Shown here one piece after another: positions 9,506 to 15,855 of a stretch of 64,000 bases of DNA. The notes below the pieces were generated by a model. That model saw only the letters and a list, made by a program, of their open reading frames with translations. It did not search any database and had not been told where the DNA came from. Made by a program: the position numbers and the translations under genes. Source of the stretch: Treponema peruense (GTDB lineage: Bacteria; Spirochaetota; Spirochaetia; Treponematales; Treponemataceae); the NCBI RefSeq assembly GCF_016117655.1, contig NZ_CP064936.1, positions 558,001 to 622,000 on the forward strand, read 5' to 3'. How positions within the stretch are numbered: position 1 is the stretch's first letter; every line of letters begins with the position of its first letter.

Positions 9506-10081
9506 TTATAAACTTTGAACCATAAAAATGCAGCCTTCATCGTATTTTGGTTTTACATGGTATTGAACAAATTTTTCCTGTTTTTGAGGAAGCCGTGCAA
9601 ATCCTAAAGTTTTGTAATGTTCAATAAGTTTTTCTTGTGGCAGGGCATAAATATATAAAGAATTTATTCCCACAAATTTTGATAAACATCGAACTAAAGG
9701 CAAAATAAAATATTTAAAAGAATAACTTCCAATTCTTGAAATTTCCGGATGTTTTTGTCTGTATACATGATTAACAGCAAAATTAGAAAGTTCAATAGCT
9801 GGAATTGATTCAAAATATTCTTTATGAAGTTGCATTGTTATAAGACCAGTTTTTATTGAAAAATAGGAAACTAGTTCATTTGTTGATTTATCTTTTATAA
9901 GATATGTTCGACAATTATTTCCTTTTTCATCTAAAATTGATTGATTTTTCAGATAATTTTCAAGACCTATCGCATTATTCGGGACAGAAAATGACTTTAT
10001 CAATTCAATATTTTCCTGGTCGTCGAGTAAATGTTCAATATAAAAATCTTCTGTGTCTAAAACTTGAAATTCTGCAATCAT
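9506..10081 (-). CDS. GNAT-family acetyltransferase, likely toxin of a two-gene module
   Basis: 191-residue protein with the later part of a GNAT fold: a beta4 strand AIELSNFAVN, a helix region and the closing LYIYALPQEKLIEHYKTLGF, which is the typical end of the GNAT domain. Proteins of this type in two-gene modules acetylate charged tRNA or other targets and stop growth; that function is inferred. Its ATG overlaps the stop of the 61-codon gene before it (ATGA), which is the usual antitoxin-toxin layout and implies translational coupling. No metabolic neighbour suggests a housekeeping substrate. Confidence 0.65.
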   Translation of the reverse strand: MIAEFQVLDTEDFYIEHLLDDQENIELIKSFSVPNNAIGLENYLKNQSILDEKGNNCRTYLIKDKSTNELVSYFSIKTGLITMQLHKEYFESIPAIELSNFAVNHVYRQKHPEISRIGSYSFKYFILPLVRCLSKFVGINSLYIYALPQEKLIEHYKTLGFARLPQKQEKFVQYHVKPKYDEGCIFMVQSL

Positions 10082-10263
10082 TGTTTTGAAAGTTTCCTTA
10101 AAAGTTCCCGTTCTTTAGCGTGTTCTTTTTTAATCCATTCTTCAAATTCTTTTGCTTCCTGATCCATCTTTGTAAAATCAGGTTTTGGCATATTAAGAAT
10201 ATACGCAATCGGATTATCTCCATTATTCAATTCATCAAAGTATTTTTTATCGTGGTATCTCAT
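10078..10263 (-). CDS. Small acidic/basic protein, putative antitoxin to the GNAT gene
   Basis: 61 residues. The ATG at 10,263 follows a perfect AGGAGGT (10,270-10,276), so longer upstream frames are rejected. The N-terminal half has DNPIAYILNMPKPDF; the C-terminal half is a highly charged helix (EAKEFEEWIKKEHAKERELL). Size, charge, the 4-base overlap with the GNAT gene and a private promoter fit an antitoxin, but I see no ribbon-helix-helix signature and do not recognise the family. Confidence 0.6.
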   Translation of the reverse strand: MRYHDKKYFDELNNGDNPIAYILNMPKPDFTKMDQEAKEFEEWIKKEHAKERELLRKLSKQ

Positions 10264-10282
10264 ATAACACCTCCTAACATAA

Positions 10283-10310
10283 ATATTATACAGATAATCA
10301 CAAATGTCAA
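10283..10310 (-). promoter_or_regulatory. Promoter of the antitoxin-GNAT module
   Basis: On the minus strand TTGACA (10,310-10,305) is followed by an A/T-rich -10 region. TATAAT itself is at 10,290-10,285 but only 14 bp away; TAATAT (10,288-10,283) gives a 16-bp spacer. The -35 box is the edge of a repeat that also carries the -35 box of the ATPase gene at 12,536-13,702. Confidence 0.6.
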
Positions 10311-10351
10311 GATTTTTTCTTTTTAATCTATAGCATTCCCAAAAAGTGCTG
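10305..10351. repeat. Dispersed promoter-flank repeat, copy 1
   Basis: Starts TGTCAAGATTTTTTCTTTTT and ends AAAAAGTGCTG. Related copies at 12,423-12,475 and 13,762-13,796. Each starts with the reverse complement of a TTGACA -35 box and lies 5' of a minus-strand gene or gene remnant. Confidence 0.75.
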
Positions 10352-10423
10352 GAAGTGGTGTTCCAAAAATAGTGGATGCCTTGAAAACGCATGCATTATG
10401 TAAATTGTAATTACATTTATCTT

Positions 10424-10534
10424 TTACATAAATACTTTTATCCAAAAGATATCTGCAAATATATATCGTACTATTGATAAAATAATGAAAATGATACCCA
10501 GTGATTTATATACATCAAATACAAGTGTATTCAT
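10424..10534 (-). pseudogene. Remnant beginning MNTLVFDVYKSLG
   Basis: A 36-codon frame whose first 13 residues recur in a second remnant at about 12,259-12,307 (LNILVFDVYKSLG), after which the two sequences differ completely. The start resembles the N-terminus of DUF1640-type coiled-coil proteins (MNT-FDTHK...), but the rest is a short hydrophobic stretch. I regard both copies as gene fragments. Confidence 0.4.
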
Positions 10535-10544
10535 GTCGTAAGCC
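10497..10544. repeat. 48-bp repeat, copy 1 (second copy 12,259-12,307)
   Basis: CCCAGTGATTTATATACATC and the following 28 bases match 12,259-12,307 with only a few differences. The substitutions keep most of the encoded peptide (YDMNTLVFDVYKSLG on the minus strand), so both probably derive from one coding gene. Confidence 0.75.
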
Positions 10545-10710
10545 GCCACAAAAACGGTTTCCGCAGCTCCTGTTTCACGGTTTCCATGTTCCCGGAACTG
10601 CGGTTTATTTTTGTCGGAATATTCAATATTTTTCACAAAGATAATAAATATTCATTTTTTAAGAAATTAAAAACTGATATTATTGATTCAGAAGTTTTTT
10701 GAATAAAACC

Positions 10711-10779
10711 TGCCGATTTTACCAACAGAAATCTGCCAAATTCACCAATAAAAGATTGTCAAATTAACCAACAAAGTTT
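10711..10779 (+). repeat. Three tandem 23-bp repeats, likely operator of the DUF4143 ATPase gene
   Basis: Units at 10,711-10,733, 10,734-10,756 and 10,757-10,779 follow the consensus TGCCAAATTNACCAACAAA. Each holds two CCAA-type half sites about one helical turn apart. The third unit covers the -35 box and spacer, so a bound regulator would block transcription. A fourth unit lies just after the gene at 12,085-12,107. Confidence 0.8.
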
Positions 10780-10784
10780 ATAAT
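10756..10784 (+). promoter_or_regulatory. Promoter for leaderless DUF4143 ATPase mRNA
   Basis: TTGTCA (10,756-10,761), 17-bp spacer, TATAAT (10,779-10,784), then six bases to the ATG at 10,791. There is no room for a ribosome binding site, so transcription should start at or within one or two bases of the start codon. Confidence 0.85.
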
Positions 10785-10790
10785 ATTTTT

Positions 10791-12065
10791 ATGAAAAAAT
10801 ATAGAAAAAGAATTTATGATACGCTTTTAGATTATAGATTAGAAGAAACAGGTGCTGTTGTTATTGAAGGACCAAAGTGGTGTGGAAAAACTACAACTGC
10901 AGAGCAAAAAGCTAAAAGCATTTTATATATGAATGATCCAGATTCTATTCAGCAAAATTTGGAACTTGCAAAAATTCAATCAAAACTGTTACTTCAAGGA
11001 GAAAATCCTCGTCTTATTGATGAATGGCAATTAGCTCCGAATCTTTGGGATTCTATTAGATTTGAAGTTGATCATAGAAAAAAGGAAGGACAATTTATTT
11101 TAACAGGTTCTGCGATTCCAAATGATAGTGATAAAAAAAGGCATACAGGAACAGGACGATTTTCTTGGATTATGATGAGACCTATGAGTCTTTGGGAATC
11201 AGAAGATTCTAATGGTCAAGTAAGTTTAACTGAATTATTTGAAGGCAAAACTGATATTTCAGGAATCAATAATAAAAAATTAGAAGATATTGCTTTTTTT
11301 GTTTGTCGTGGTGGTTGGCCAGCTTCAATTGATAAAAAAGAAAGAGCCAGTTTACATTTAGCTTTTGATTATTATGATGCTGTTGTAAAAGAAGATATTT
11401 CTAGAGTAGATAATGTTGAACGAGATAGTGAGCGAGCAAAACTTTTAATGCGTTCTTATGCTCGTAATCAAGGAACTCAAGCCAGCATTGCTTCCATAAC
11501 ACAAGATATTAGTGCAAATGATGACAGTAATCTTTCAGAAAATACGACTTTGTCGTATATAAAAGCATTAAAAAAAATTTTTGTAATAGAAGATATGAGT
11601 GCTTGGAATCCAAATCTAAGAAGTAAAAGTGCAATTAGAACAAGCGATACAAGATATTTTGTTGATCCTTCTATTGCTGTTGCAAGCTTAGGCTTAGGTC
11701 CAAAAGATTTAATACAAGATTTAAATACATTTGGTCTTTTATTTGAAACTATGTGCATAAGAGATTTAAGAGTTTATGCAGATTCTTTGGAAGGAACAGT
11801 TTATCATTTTAGAGATAAGACTGGACTAGAATGTGATGCTGTTATTCATTTACGAAATGGTTCTTATGGATTAATAGAAATTAAGTTAGGTGGAGAACAT
11901 TTAATTTCTGAAGGAATAAAAACACTAAAATCTCTTTCTCAAAAAATTGACACAACAAAAATGAAAGAACCTTCATTTTTAATGGTTCTTACGGCTGTTG
12001 GAGATTATGCGTATAAAAGAGAAGATGGAATTTTAGTTGTTCCGATTTGTTGTCTAAAAAATTAA
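10791..12065 (+). CDS. AAA ATPase, DUF4143 family
   Basis: 424-residue ATP-binding protein. Walker A is GPKWCGKTTT (about residues 26-35), Walker B-like LIDEWQLAP (about 79-87), sensor-type FILTGSAIP (about 103-111). The C-terminal half is a DUF4143/PD-(D/E)XK-like domain with FRDKTGLECDAVIHLRNGSYGLIEIKLGG. Such proteins are common and patchily distributed in Bacteroidetes and spirochaetes; their biological role is unknown. It has its own promoter with tandem operator-like repeats and a leaderless start. It is flanked on both sides by gene debris and lies in the toxin-antitoxin patch, suggesting horizontal gain. Confidence 0.85.
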   Translation: MKKYRKRIYDTLLDYRLEETGAVVIEGPKWCGKTTTAEQKAKSILYMNDPDSIQQNLELAKIQSKLLLQGENPRLIDEWQLAPNLWDSIRFEVDHRKKEGQFILTGSAIPNDSDKKRHTGTGRFSWIMMRPMSLWESEDSNGQVSLTELFEGKTDISGINNKKLEDIAFFVCRGGWPASIDKKERASLHLAFDYYDAVVKEDISRVDNVERDSERAKLLMRSYARNQGTQASIASITQDISANDDSNLSENTTLSYIKALKKIFVIEDMSAWNPNLRSKSAIRTSDTRYFVDPSIAVASLGLGPKDLIQDLNTFGLLFETMCIRDLRVYADSLEGTVYHFRDKTGLECDAVIHLRNGSYGLIEIKLGGEHLISEGIKTLKSLSQKIDTTKMKEPSFLMVLTAVGDYAYKREDGILVVPICCLKN

Positions 12066-12084
12066 TTTTTTTGTAAATTATTTT

Positions 12085-12107
12085 TGCCAAGTTTACCAAC
12101 AAAATAT
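12085..12107 (+). repeat. Fourth copy of the 23-bp CCAA repeat, downstream of the ATPase gene
   Basis: TGCCAAGTTTACCAACAAAA and three more bases; matches the three promoter units. It begins 19 bases after the stop codon, so a regulator could bridge both ends of the gene, or the copy marks a past recombination. Confidence 0.8.
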
Positions 12108-12422
12108 AAAAATCTCATTTAAAAAACTGTGTAGCAATTTTGAATCAGTGTGACAAAAAAACGAAACTCATATTGCTTTTCATTATCAATACCAGTCTTT
12201 AATGGAGCATTCAAATTTAAATACAAACGTCGAGTAAAAAATATGTTTTTTTGTTTTTCCCAGTGATTTATATACATCAAATACAAGTATATTCAAGTCA
12301 TAAGCCGACTGGAAAAAAGCGGGAAAATGGTTAGAGGATAGGCACACCAGAGAAGCGGCCAGAACATAGCCGCAAAAATGATGGAACAAGCAGCAGAAGT
12401 CACAACTGCCAGAAAACCTGAC

Positions 12423-12475
12423 TGTCAAGATTTCTTCTTTTTCTTTTTAATCTTTTGCATTTATAAAAAGTGCTG
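12423..12475. repeat. Dispersed promoter-flank repeat, copy 2
   Basis: TGTCAAGATTTCTTC, then AATCTTTTGCATTTATAAAAAGTGCTG-like sequence in two blocks; matches 10,305-10,351. It lies 5' of the minus-strand remnant at 12,259-12,307, as copy 1 lies 5' of the antitoxin gene. Confidence 0.75.
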
Positions 12476-12507
12476 TAAATTAAACGGAAAAATGTGTTTT
12501 CTGTTTT

Positions 12508-12530
12508 ATTGTTCTTTGAAAAAAATTATA
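12508..12530. repeat. Short 3'-flank repeat, copy 2
   Basis: Matches 9,471-9,494; placed six bases beyond the stop of the minus-strand ATPase gene. Confidence 0.75.
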
Positions 12531-12535
12531 AAATT

Positions 12536-13702
12536 TTACCAATCTTTCCAAGAAATGTAGCCTCCGTGAGTGGGTGTTGCAGGAAAAGTTTGTTCTCCAC
12601 TGTAAAGGACATTTATATTTTGTTTTGATATTTTAAATAAATCTGAAATTTTATTTAAAGAATTAAAGAATTTTTCATTTATTGTGCTTGATGATTTTAT
12701 TTCAAATAATTTTATAGTATTAAATTCTTCTATCAATAGGTCTATTTCCAATCCGTTTGAATCTCTCCAGAAATATGCGTTTGGATTTTTTCCTTTGAAA
12801 AAACATTCTTTAATGTAATTGCTGATTATCATATTTTCAAAAATTCCTCCACGTAAATAATGCGTTTGGATTTGTTGAAAATTTTCCATTCCAAGTAATG
12901 AACATACTAATCCTGAATCAAAGAAATATAGTTTTGGAGATTTTACCAAGCGTTTTCCAAAATTTTTATAATAAGGTTTTAGTAAAAAAATTATTCCACT
13001 TGTTTCAAGAATTGAAAGCCATGATTTTACAGTTAAAACAGAAATTCCAGTTTCATTTGCAAGTTCTGTTGTGTTTAAGATTTGACCAGTTCTTCCGGCA
13101 CATAAACATATGAATTTGTGAAAAACTGATAAATCTGAAATATTTTTTAATTCACGAACATCTCTTTCAATATAAGTCTTTATGTAAGAACGATAAAAAT
13201 CGTGTGGAGAAGGATTTTGATTATAAATTCTTGGGTAAAAACCTGTCCAAAGACATTCGTCAATATTTTCTTTGAGTAAAGAAGCATTTTTAAGTTCACT
13301 TATTGAAAAAGTTGACAGATTTAAAATTGCACATCGACCTGCACGACTTTGAGAAATTGAATTCATCAGTAAAAAATTTTGAGAACCGGAAAGAATGTAA
13401 ATTTCTGTTTTGTCTAATTCATCAATATGACTTTGAATGTAAGAAAATAAATCTGGAACGCGTTGAACTTCATCAAAAATTGTTTTTTCTGGATAAAGAC
13501 TTAAAAAATATCGAGGATCATTTGTTGCAATTTGTCGAAAATCTAAATCTTCTAAAGAAACGTATTTCCAATCAGGAAAAAGTTTTTTAAGTAATGTTGA
13601 TTTTCCACATTGTCTGCAACCTGTTAGAGTAACAATAGGGAAAGTTTTTATTAAGTTTAAGAGTTTTTCTTCTATTTTTCTTTCAATAAATTTATTTTCC
13701 AT
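12536..13702 (-). CDS. AAA ATPase with DUF4143 domain
   Basis: 388 residues. The ATG at 13,702 has AAAGG upstream; a TTG six bases earlier is a weaker choice. Walker A GCRQCGKST (about residues 28-36), Walker B TIFDEVQRVPDL (about 75-86), sensor ILSGSQNFLL (about 102-111). A winged-helix-like middle part (ELANETGISVLTVKSWLSILE) and a nuclease-like C-terminal half with AYFWRDSNGLEIDLLIEE follow. It belongs to a different branch from the ATPase at 10,791, since sequence similarity is limited to the motifs. Its 5' and 3' flanks carry the same two short repeats that flank the antitoxin-GNAT pair, as if different genes had been exchanged between common borders. Confidence 0.85.
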   Translation of the reverse strand: MENKFIERKIEEKLLNLIKTFPIVTLTGCRQCGKSTLLKKLFPDWKYVSLEDLDFRQIATNDPRYFLSLYPEKTIFDEVQRVPDLFSYIQSHIDELDKTEIYILSGSQNFLLMNSISQSRAGRCAILNLSTFSISELKNASLLKENIDECLWTGFYPRIYNQNPSPHDFYRSYIKTYIERDVRELKNISDLSVFHKFICLCAGRTGQILNTTELANETGISVLTVKSWLSILETSGIIFLLKPYYKNFGKRLVKSPKLYFFDSGLVCSLLGMENFQQIQTHYLRGGIFENMIISNYIKECFFKGKNPNAYFWRDSNGLEIDLLIEEFNTIKLFEIKSSSTINEKFFNSLNKISDLFKISKQNINVLYSGEQTFPATPTHGGYISWKDW

Positions 13703-13739
13703 ATTCAACCTTTAAAAAAGTATGTAAAACCTATAATTG

Positions 13740-13767
13740 ATTATATAAATTACATACTTTTTGTCAA
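13740..13767 (-). promoter_or_regulatory. Promoter of the minus-strand DUF4143 ATPase gene
   Basis: TTGACA (13,767-13,762), 16-bp spacer, TATAAT (13,745-13,740). The predicted leader is about 30 bases and contains an AAAGG ribosome binding site, unlike the leaderless genes nearby. Confidence 0.8.
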
Positions 13768-13796
13768 GTTTTCTTTTTAATCCTTTTCATTAAAAA
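13762..13796. repeat. Dispersed promoter-flank repeat, copy 3
   Basis: TGTCAAGTTTTCTTTTTAAT then CCTTTTCATTAAAAAA. Shares the first 30 or so bases with copies at 10,305 and 12,423, then runs directly into the pullulanase remnant. Confidence 0.7.
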
Positions 13797-13798
13797 AT

Positions 13799-14087
13799 AT
13801 GATTGAATCTCTTAAACACTGGATGACAGATTATCACATCAATGGATTCCGCTTTGACCTTATGGGTGTTCATGATACATCCACAATGGAAGAAATTTAT
13901 AAAGAAAAGGTGTAACAAAATACACAGCAGGCGACTTCCTCGTATACTTTAACGCAACAGACGCGGATGTCGCTATAGAAGATGCAACAGGTTACACAAA
14001 TTCCGTAGATGTTTCTTCAGGTATTCCTACTGACGCTGCTGTTCCTGCAAGTGTTCCTGCAAAATCTTTTGTAATTCTTAAGAAATA
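13799..14087 (+). pseudogene. Internally deleted pullulanase fragment
   Basis: Bases 13,799-13,905 encode MIESLKHWMTDYHINGFRFD and MGVH, matching pulA around its nucleophile (pulA bases 8,219-8,330). Then, without the intervening 0.7 kb, 13,910-14,087 matches the last 176 bases of pulA up to its stop. The join is out of frame. Differences from pulA, such as HDTSTMEEIYKE against HSKEAMTEVYNALKE, show it came from a diverged paralogue, not from a fresh copy. Confidence 0.9.
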
Positions 14088-14120
14088 AAAATGAATTGTG
14101 CAGGTTTTAACTTGCGGTAA

Positions 14121-14294
14121 AATTCAATTCGTATGCGTTAACGCACGCTGCTGCAGATTCTCTTCTGTAACGGCGTGCGTTTTTTTGTGTGTTAATTTAA
14201 CAGCTATTTAATTGGTTTAAAAAAATTGAGAGTTAAGAATTCAAATATTCAAATGGAGATAAAGCCTGAATTGTAGAATTTGTAAAATCTTTTG
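14121..14294. repeat. pulA-downstream repeat, copy B
   Basis: Matches copy A at 9,221-9,404, and continues on its left into the pullulanase remnant and on its right into an intact PIN toxin gene. Confidence 0.85.
14141..14186 (+). terminator. Terminator copy B
   Basis: ACGCACGCTG (14,141-14,150) with CGGCGTGCGT (14,171-14,180) and a T-run; one G-T pair. Now follows only the pullulanase remnant. Confidence 0.75.
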
Positions 14295-14640
14295 AATTAC
14301 GGGTTATTACCAGACTGATTGAATTTTCAAGACACGTCTGGAATTGAACAGCATCTTCGTAATCATCCATTCCAACAGAAAAGGCCGTTTCTACCGTTGT
14401 CCTTTTTGTATCTTCTATTTCTATAAGTTTCAGAAAGTTTTGAATCTTTTGAAATCGCAAGGATTGGTCTGAAATGTATTTACGCAGTATATAGGCTATA
14501 TCTGTAACAGAAGAAGCTGAAATACAGGGGATATGTGAACCTTTAAGGATTTTTAGGAATGCACCATAGGAGTCTCCAAAAAAGGGTTCTCTGGCAGTGA
14601 GAATGTCAATAACAATATTGGTATCTAATAAGATTTTCAT
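14233..14640 (-). CDS. PIN-domain ribonuclease toxin, VapC-like
   Basis: 135 residues, the usual VapC length. The N-terminal acidic site LLDTNIVID (Asp6), a middle acidic helix and the late acidic motif MDDYEDAVQFQ followed by ISLVITRNSKDF are all as in PIN domains, which cleave tRNA or rRNA. The start codon shares one base with the stop of the antitoxin gene (TAATG). The last 19 codons exist a second time at 9,344-9,404. Confidence 0.85.
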   Translation of the reverse strand: MKILLDTNIVIDILTAREPFFGDSYGAFLKILKGSHIPCISASSVTDIAYILRKYISDQSLRFQKIQNFLKLIEIEDTKRTTVETAFSVGMDDYEDAVQFQTCLENSISLVITRNSKDFTNSTIQALSPFEYLNS

Positions 14641-14861
14641 TATCGGGAAATTCTTTCTCTTCTTTCTTTATCAAGATTTACATTTGAAGGAACAATTCCA
14701 ACAAGAGAGTCCAGAAGGGATATCTTTTCAGATACCGTTGAAGGCATAGTTTTTGCTTCGTTTTCCTGTTCAGACAACAGATAATTTACAAAACTGTAAA
14801 CAGTCTTTTGTCTTTCGGACGTAAGTAAATCAAATTGTTTTTCTAAGGTTGAAAAAGGCAT
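14640..14861 (-). CDS. VapB-type antitoxin, DUF2281-like
   Basis: 73 residues. The ATG at 14,861 has GGAGGT six bases upstream (14,868-14,873); the ATG at 14,876 would place that site inside the gene. The helix LEKQFDLLTSERQKTVYSFV with LLSEQE resembles the N-terminal region of antitoxins paired with PIN toxins, where E-E-V-L-D-F-type helices are common. It should neutralise the downstream PIN toxin and repress its own promoter; the family call is from shape and position. Confidence 0.7.
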   Translation of the reverse strand: MPFSTLEKQFDLLTSERQKTVYSFVNYLLSEQENEAKTMPSTVSEKISLLDSLVGIVPSNVNLDKERRERISR

Positions 14862-15082
14862 AACGGTACCTCCCATAAAAAGCCAATGAGTAAATCCTTA
14901 GATTTAATGACTTTTTAAGTACATTCGCAACAAAATGATGGGTAGATAAAAGTTGTACAAATAGTGCAGCTTTTAACTTAATCACCTTTTATGAAAATTA
15001 TAATATTAAATTTGTAAAAAAACAATGTATTTCACAAACAACTTAAATAGCACATGATAAAAGCAGGTCAGGACTTTCTTTT

Positions 15083-15170
15083 GTAAAACAATTCGTATGC
15101 GTTAACGCACGCTGTGGCTGCAGATTCTCTTCTGTAACGGCGTGCGTTTTTTTGTGTGCTGTGTTAATTT
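15083..15170. repeat. pulA-downstream repeat, copy C
   Basis: Third copy of the GTATGCGTTAACGCACG-containing terminator DNA. The bases just left of it (CATGATAAAAGCAGGTCAGG) also match those left of copy A, including a weakened first hairpin. No pullulanase coding sequence remains. Copy C ends next to the truncated toxin at 15,196. Confidence 0.85.
15105..15153 (+). terminator. Terminator copy C
   Basis: ACGCACGCTG... and CGGCGTGCGTTTTTTT with a loop four bases longer than in copy B. It faces away from any intact plus-strand gene, so it is a relic, though it could still stop transcripts. Confidence 0.6.
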
Positions 15171-15195
15171 ATAATCAGGCTTATTATAACAAAAG

Positions 15196-15321
15196 CTATT
15201 CAGCAACATCTACAAACGGCTTGAATTCTATATTCCAGAGAAGTAGTTTTTCCGTTTCTTTCGCAGTTAGTTTTTTATAATCTTTGCGGAATGATTTTGC
15301 TGTTCGAAGCTCATGTTTCAT
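15196..15321 (-). pseudogene. Truncated RelE/YafQ-like toxin
   Basis: 41 codons: ELRTAKSFRKDYKKLTAKE resembles the N-terminal strand and helix of RelE/YafQ-family mRNA interferases, which are normally near 90 residues. The end, IEFKPFVDVAE, replaces the catalytic half. Its ATG overlaps the antitoxin stop (ATGA). Truncation lies beside repeat copy C, suggesting recombination there. Confidence 0.55.
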
Positions 15322-15524
15322 ACGGACATTGCTGCCTTAAAATCTGCAAAGGACTTAAATGTTTCTACATCACCTCTTTCAACTTCTTCAATTGCTTCGT
15401 CAAGTCCGTTTTTATTAGACTCTTCTTTGCTTTTGAACAAAAGAAAATCTAAAAACTCTGAAACTTCTTCCATATATTTTTCAGGAATTGTTTTCAATTT
15501 TTCTTCTACAACTGCATATGGCAT
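15318..15524 (-). CDS. RelB/DUF2281-like antitoxin
   Basis: 68 residues, preceded by AGGAGGT. The N-terminal part EEKLKTIPEKYMEEVSEFLDF is typical of antitoxins with an N-terminal DUF2281-like helix pair; the C-terminal part GLDEAIEEVERGDVETFKSF is the toxin-binding tail seen in RelB-type partners of YafQ/RelE toxins. Overlaps the toxin remnant by four bases. Because the toxin is broken, it is probably an orphan. Confidence 0.7.
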   Translation of the reverse strand: MPYAVVEEKLKTIPEKYMEEVSEFLDFLLFKSKEESNKNGLDEAIEEVERGDVETFKSFADFKAAMSV

Positions 15525-15855
15525 AGACGACCTCCTTCTATTTTTTTAATTATATCATAATGATAGTCTTTTATCCATTATATTGTTTGGAGTTATACTC
15601 TAATCGTAAAATCTGTAGAATCCTACGAAATAAACGATTGCATATGTATGAATTTTTCAAAGGACAATGAGGCCGTACGCAACATCGCTAAGCTTGCTAC
15701 TGGAATCGAAGGTTCTGACAAAAACGGCGGTAAAAAAACTTTAAGCAGTCCCCGCGCGATGAGTGCAGAGGCATTTTTCACGAAGGGCCGTTTTTTACAA
15801 TTTCCAAAAGTGTTCCATGTAGAATTTAAGTTGCATTTATGCTATAATCCGCCCG
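15525..15855. other. Intergenic region between antitoxin and rsuA
   Basis: Divergent promoters. For the antitoxin, TATAAT lies at about 15,553-15,558 on the minus strand. For rsuA, see the next entry. A 79-codon frame from 15,648 runs through the rsuA promoter and start; it has no ribosome binding site or recognisable product and I do not call it. The block 15,660-15,790 is richer in G+C than its surroundings, possibly old coding sequence. Confidence 0.5.
15843..15848 (+). promoter_or_regulatory. Extended -10 box for leaderless rsuA mRNA
   Basis: TGCTATAAT, with seven bases between the box and the ATG at 15,856. No good -35 hexamer is seen; the TGC extension may compensate. Confidence 0.7.

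Larger units (their letters stand above)
12108..12535. other. Gene-poor stretch made of repeat fragments
   Basis: No gene is supported here. It holds the second copy of the 48-bp MNTLVFDVYKSLG-type repeat (12,259-12,307), the second copy of the promoter-flank repeat (12,423-12,475) and the second copy of the 3'-flank repeat (12,508-12,530). The frames in between are short and have no recognisable product. Confidence 0.7.
14877..15195. other. Intergenic region 5' of vapBC
   Basis: Contains the upstream region of the vapBC pair and, from 15,050, the third copy of the pulA-downstream DNA. No confident promoter hexamers and no gene are visible. Confidence 0.5.

Noticed and set aside
10711-10779. 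CRISPR array
   Set aside because: The three 23-bp units are directly adjacent with no spacers and there are no cas genes.
9190-15170. Chromosomal integron with attC sites at the three GCGTTAACGC repeats
   Set aside because: The repeats coincide with the pulA terminator and its flanks, copies A and B share coding sequence on both sides, core-site pairs of the RYYYAAC/GTTRRRY type are not present, and no integrase is visible.
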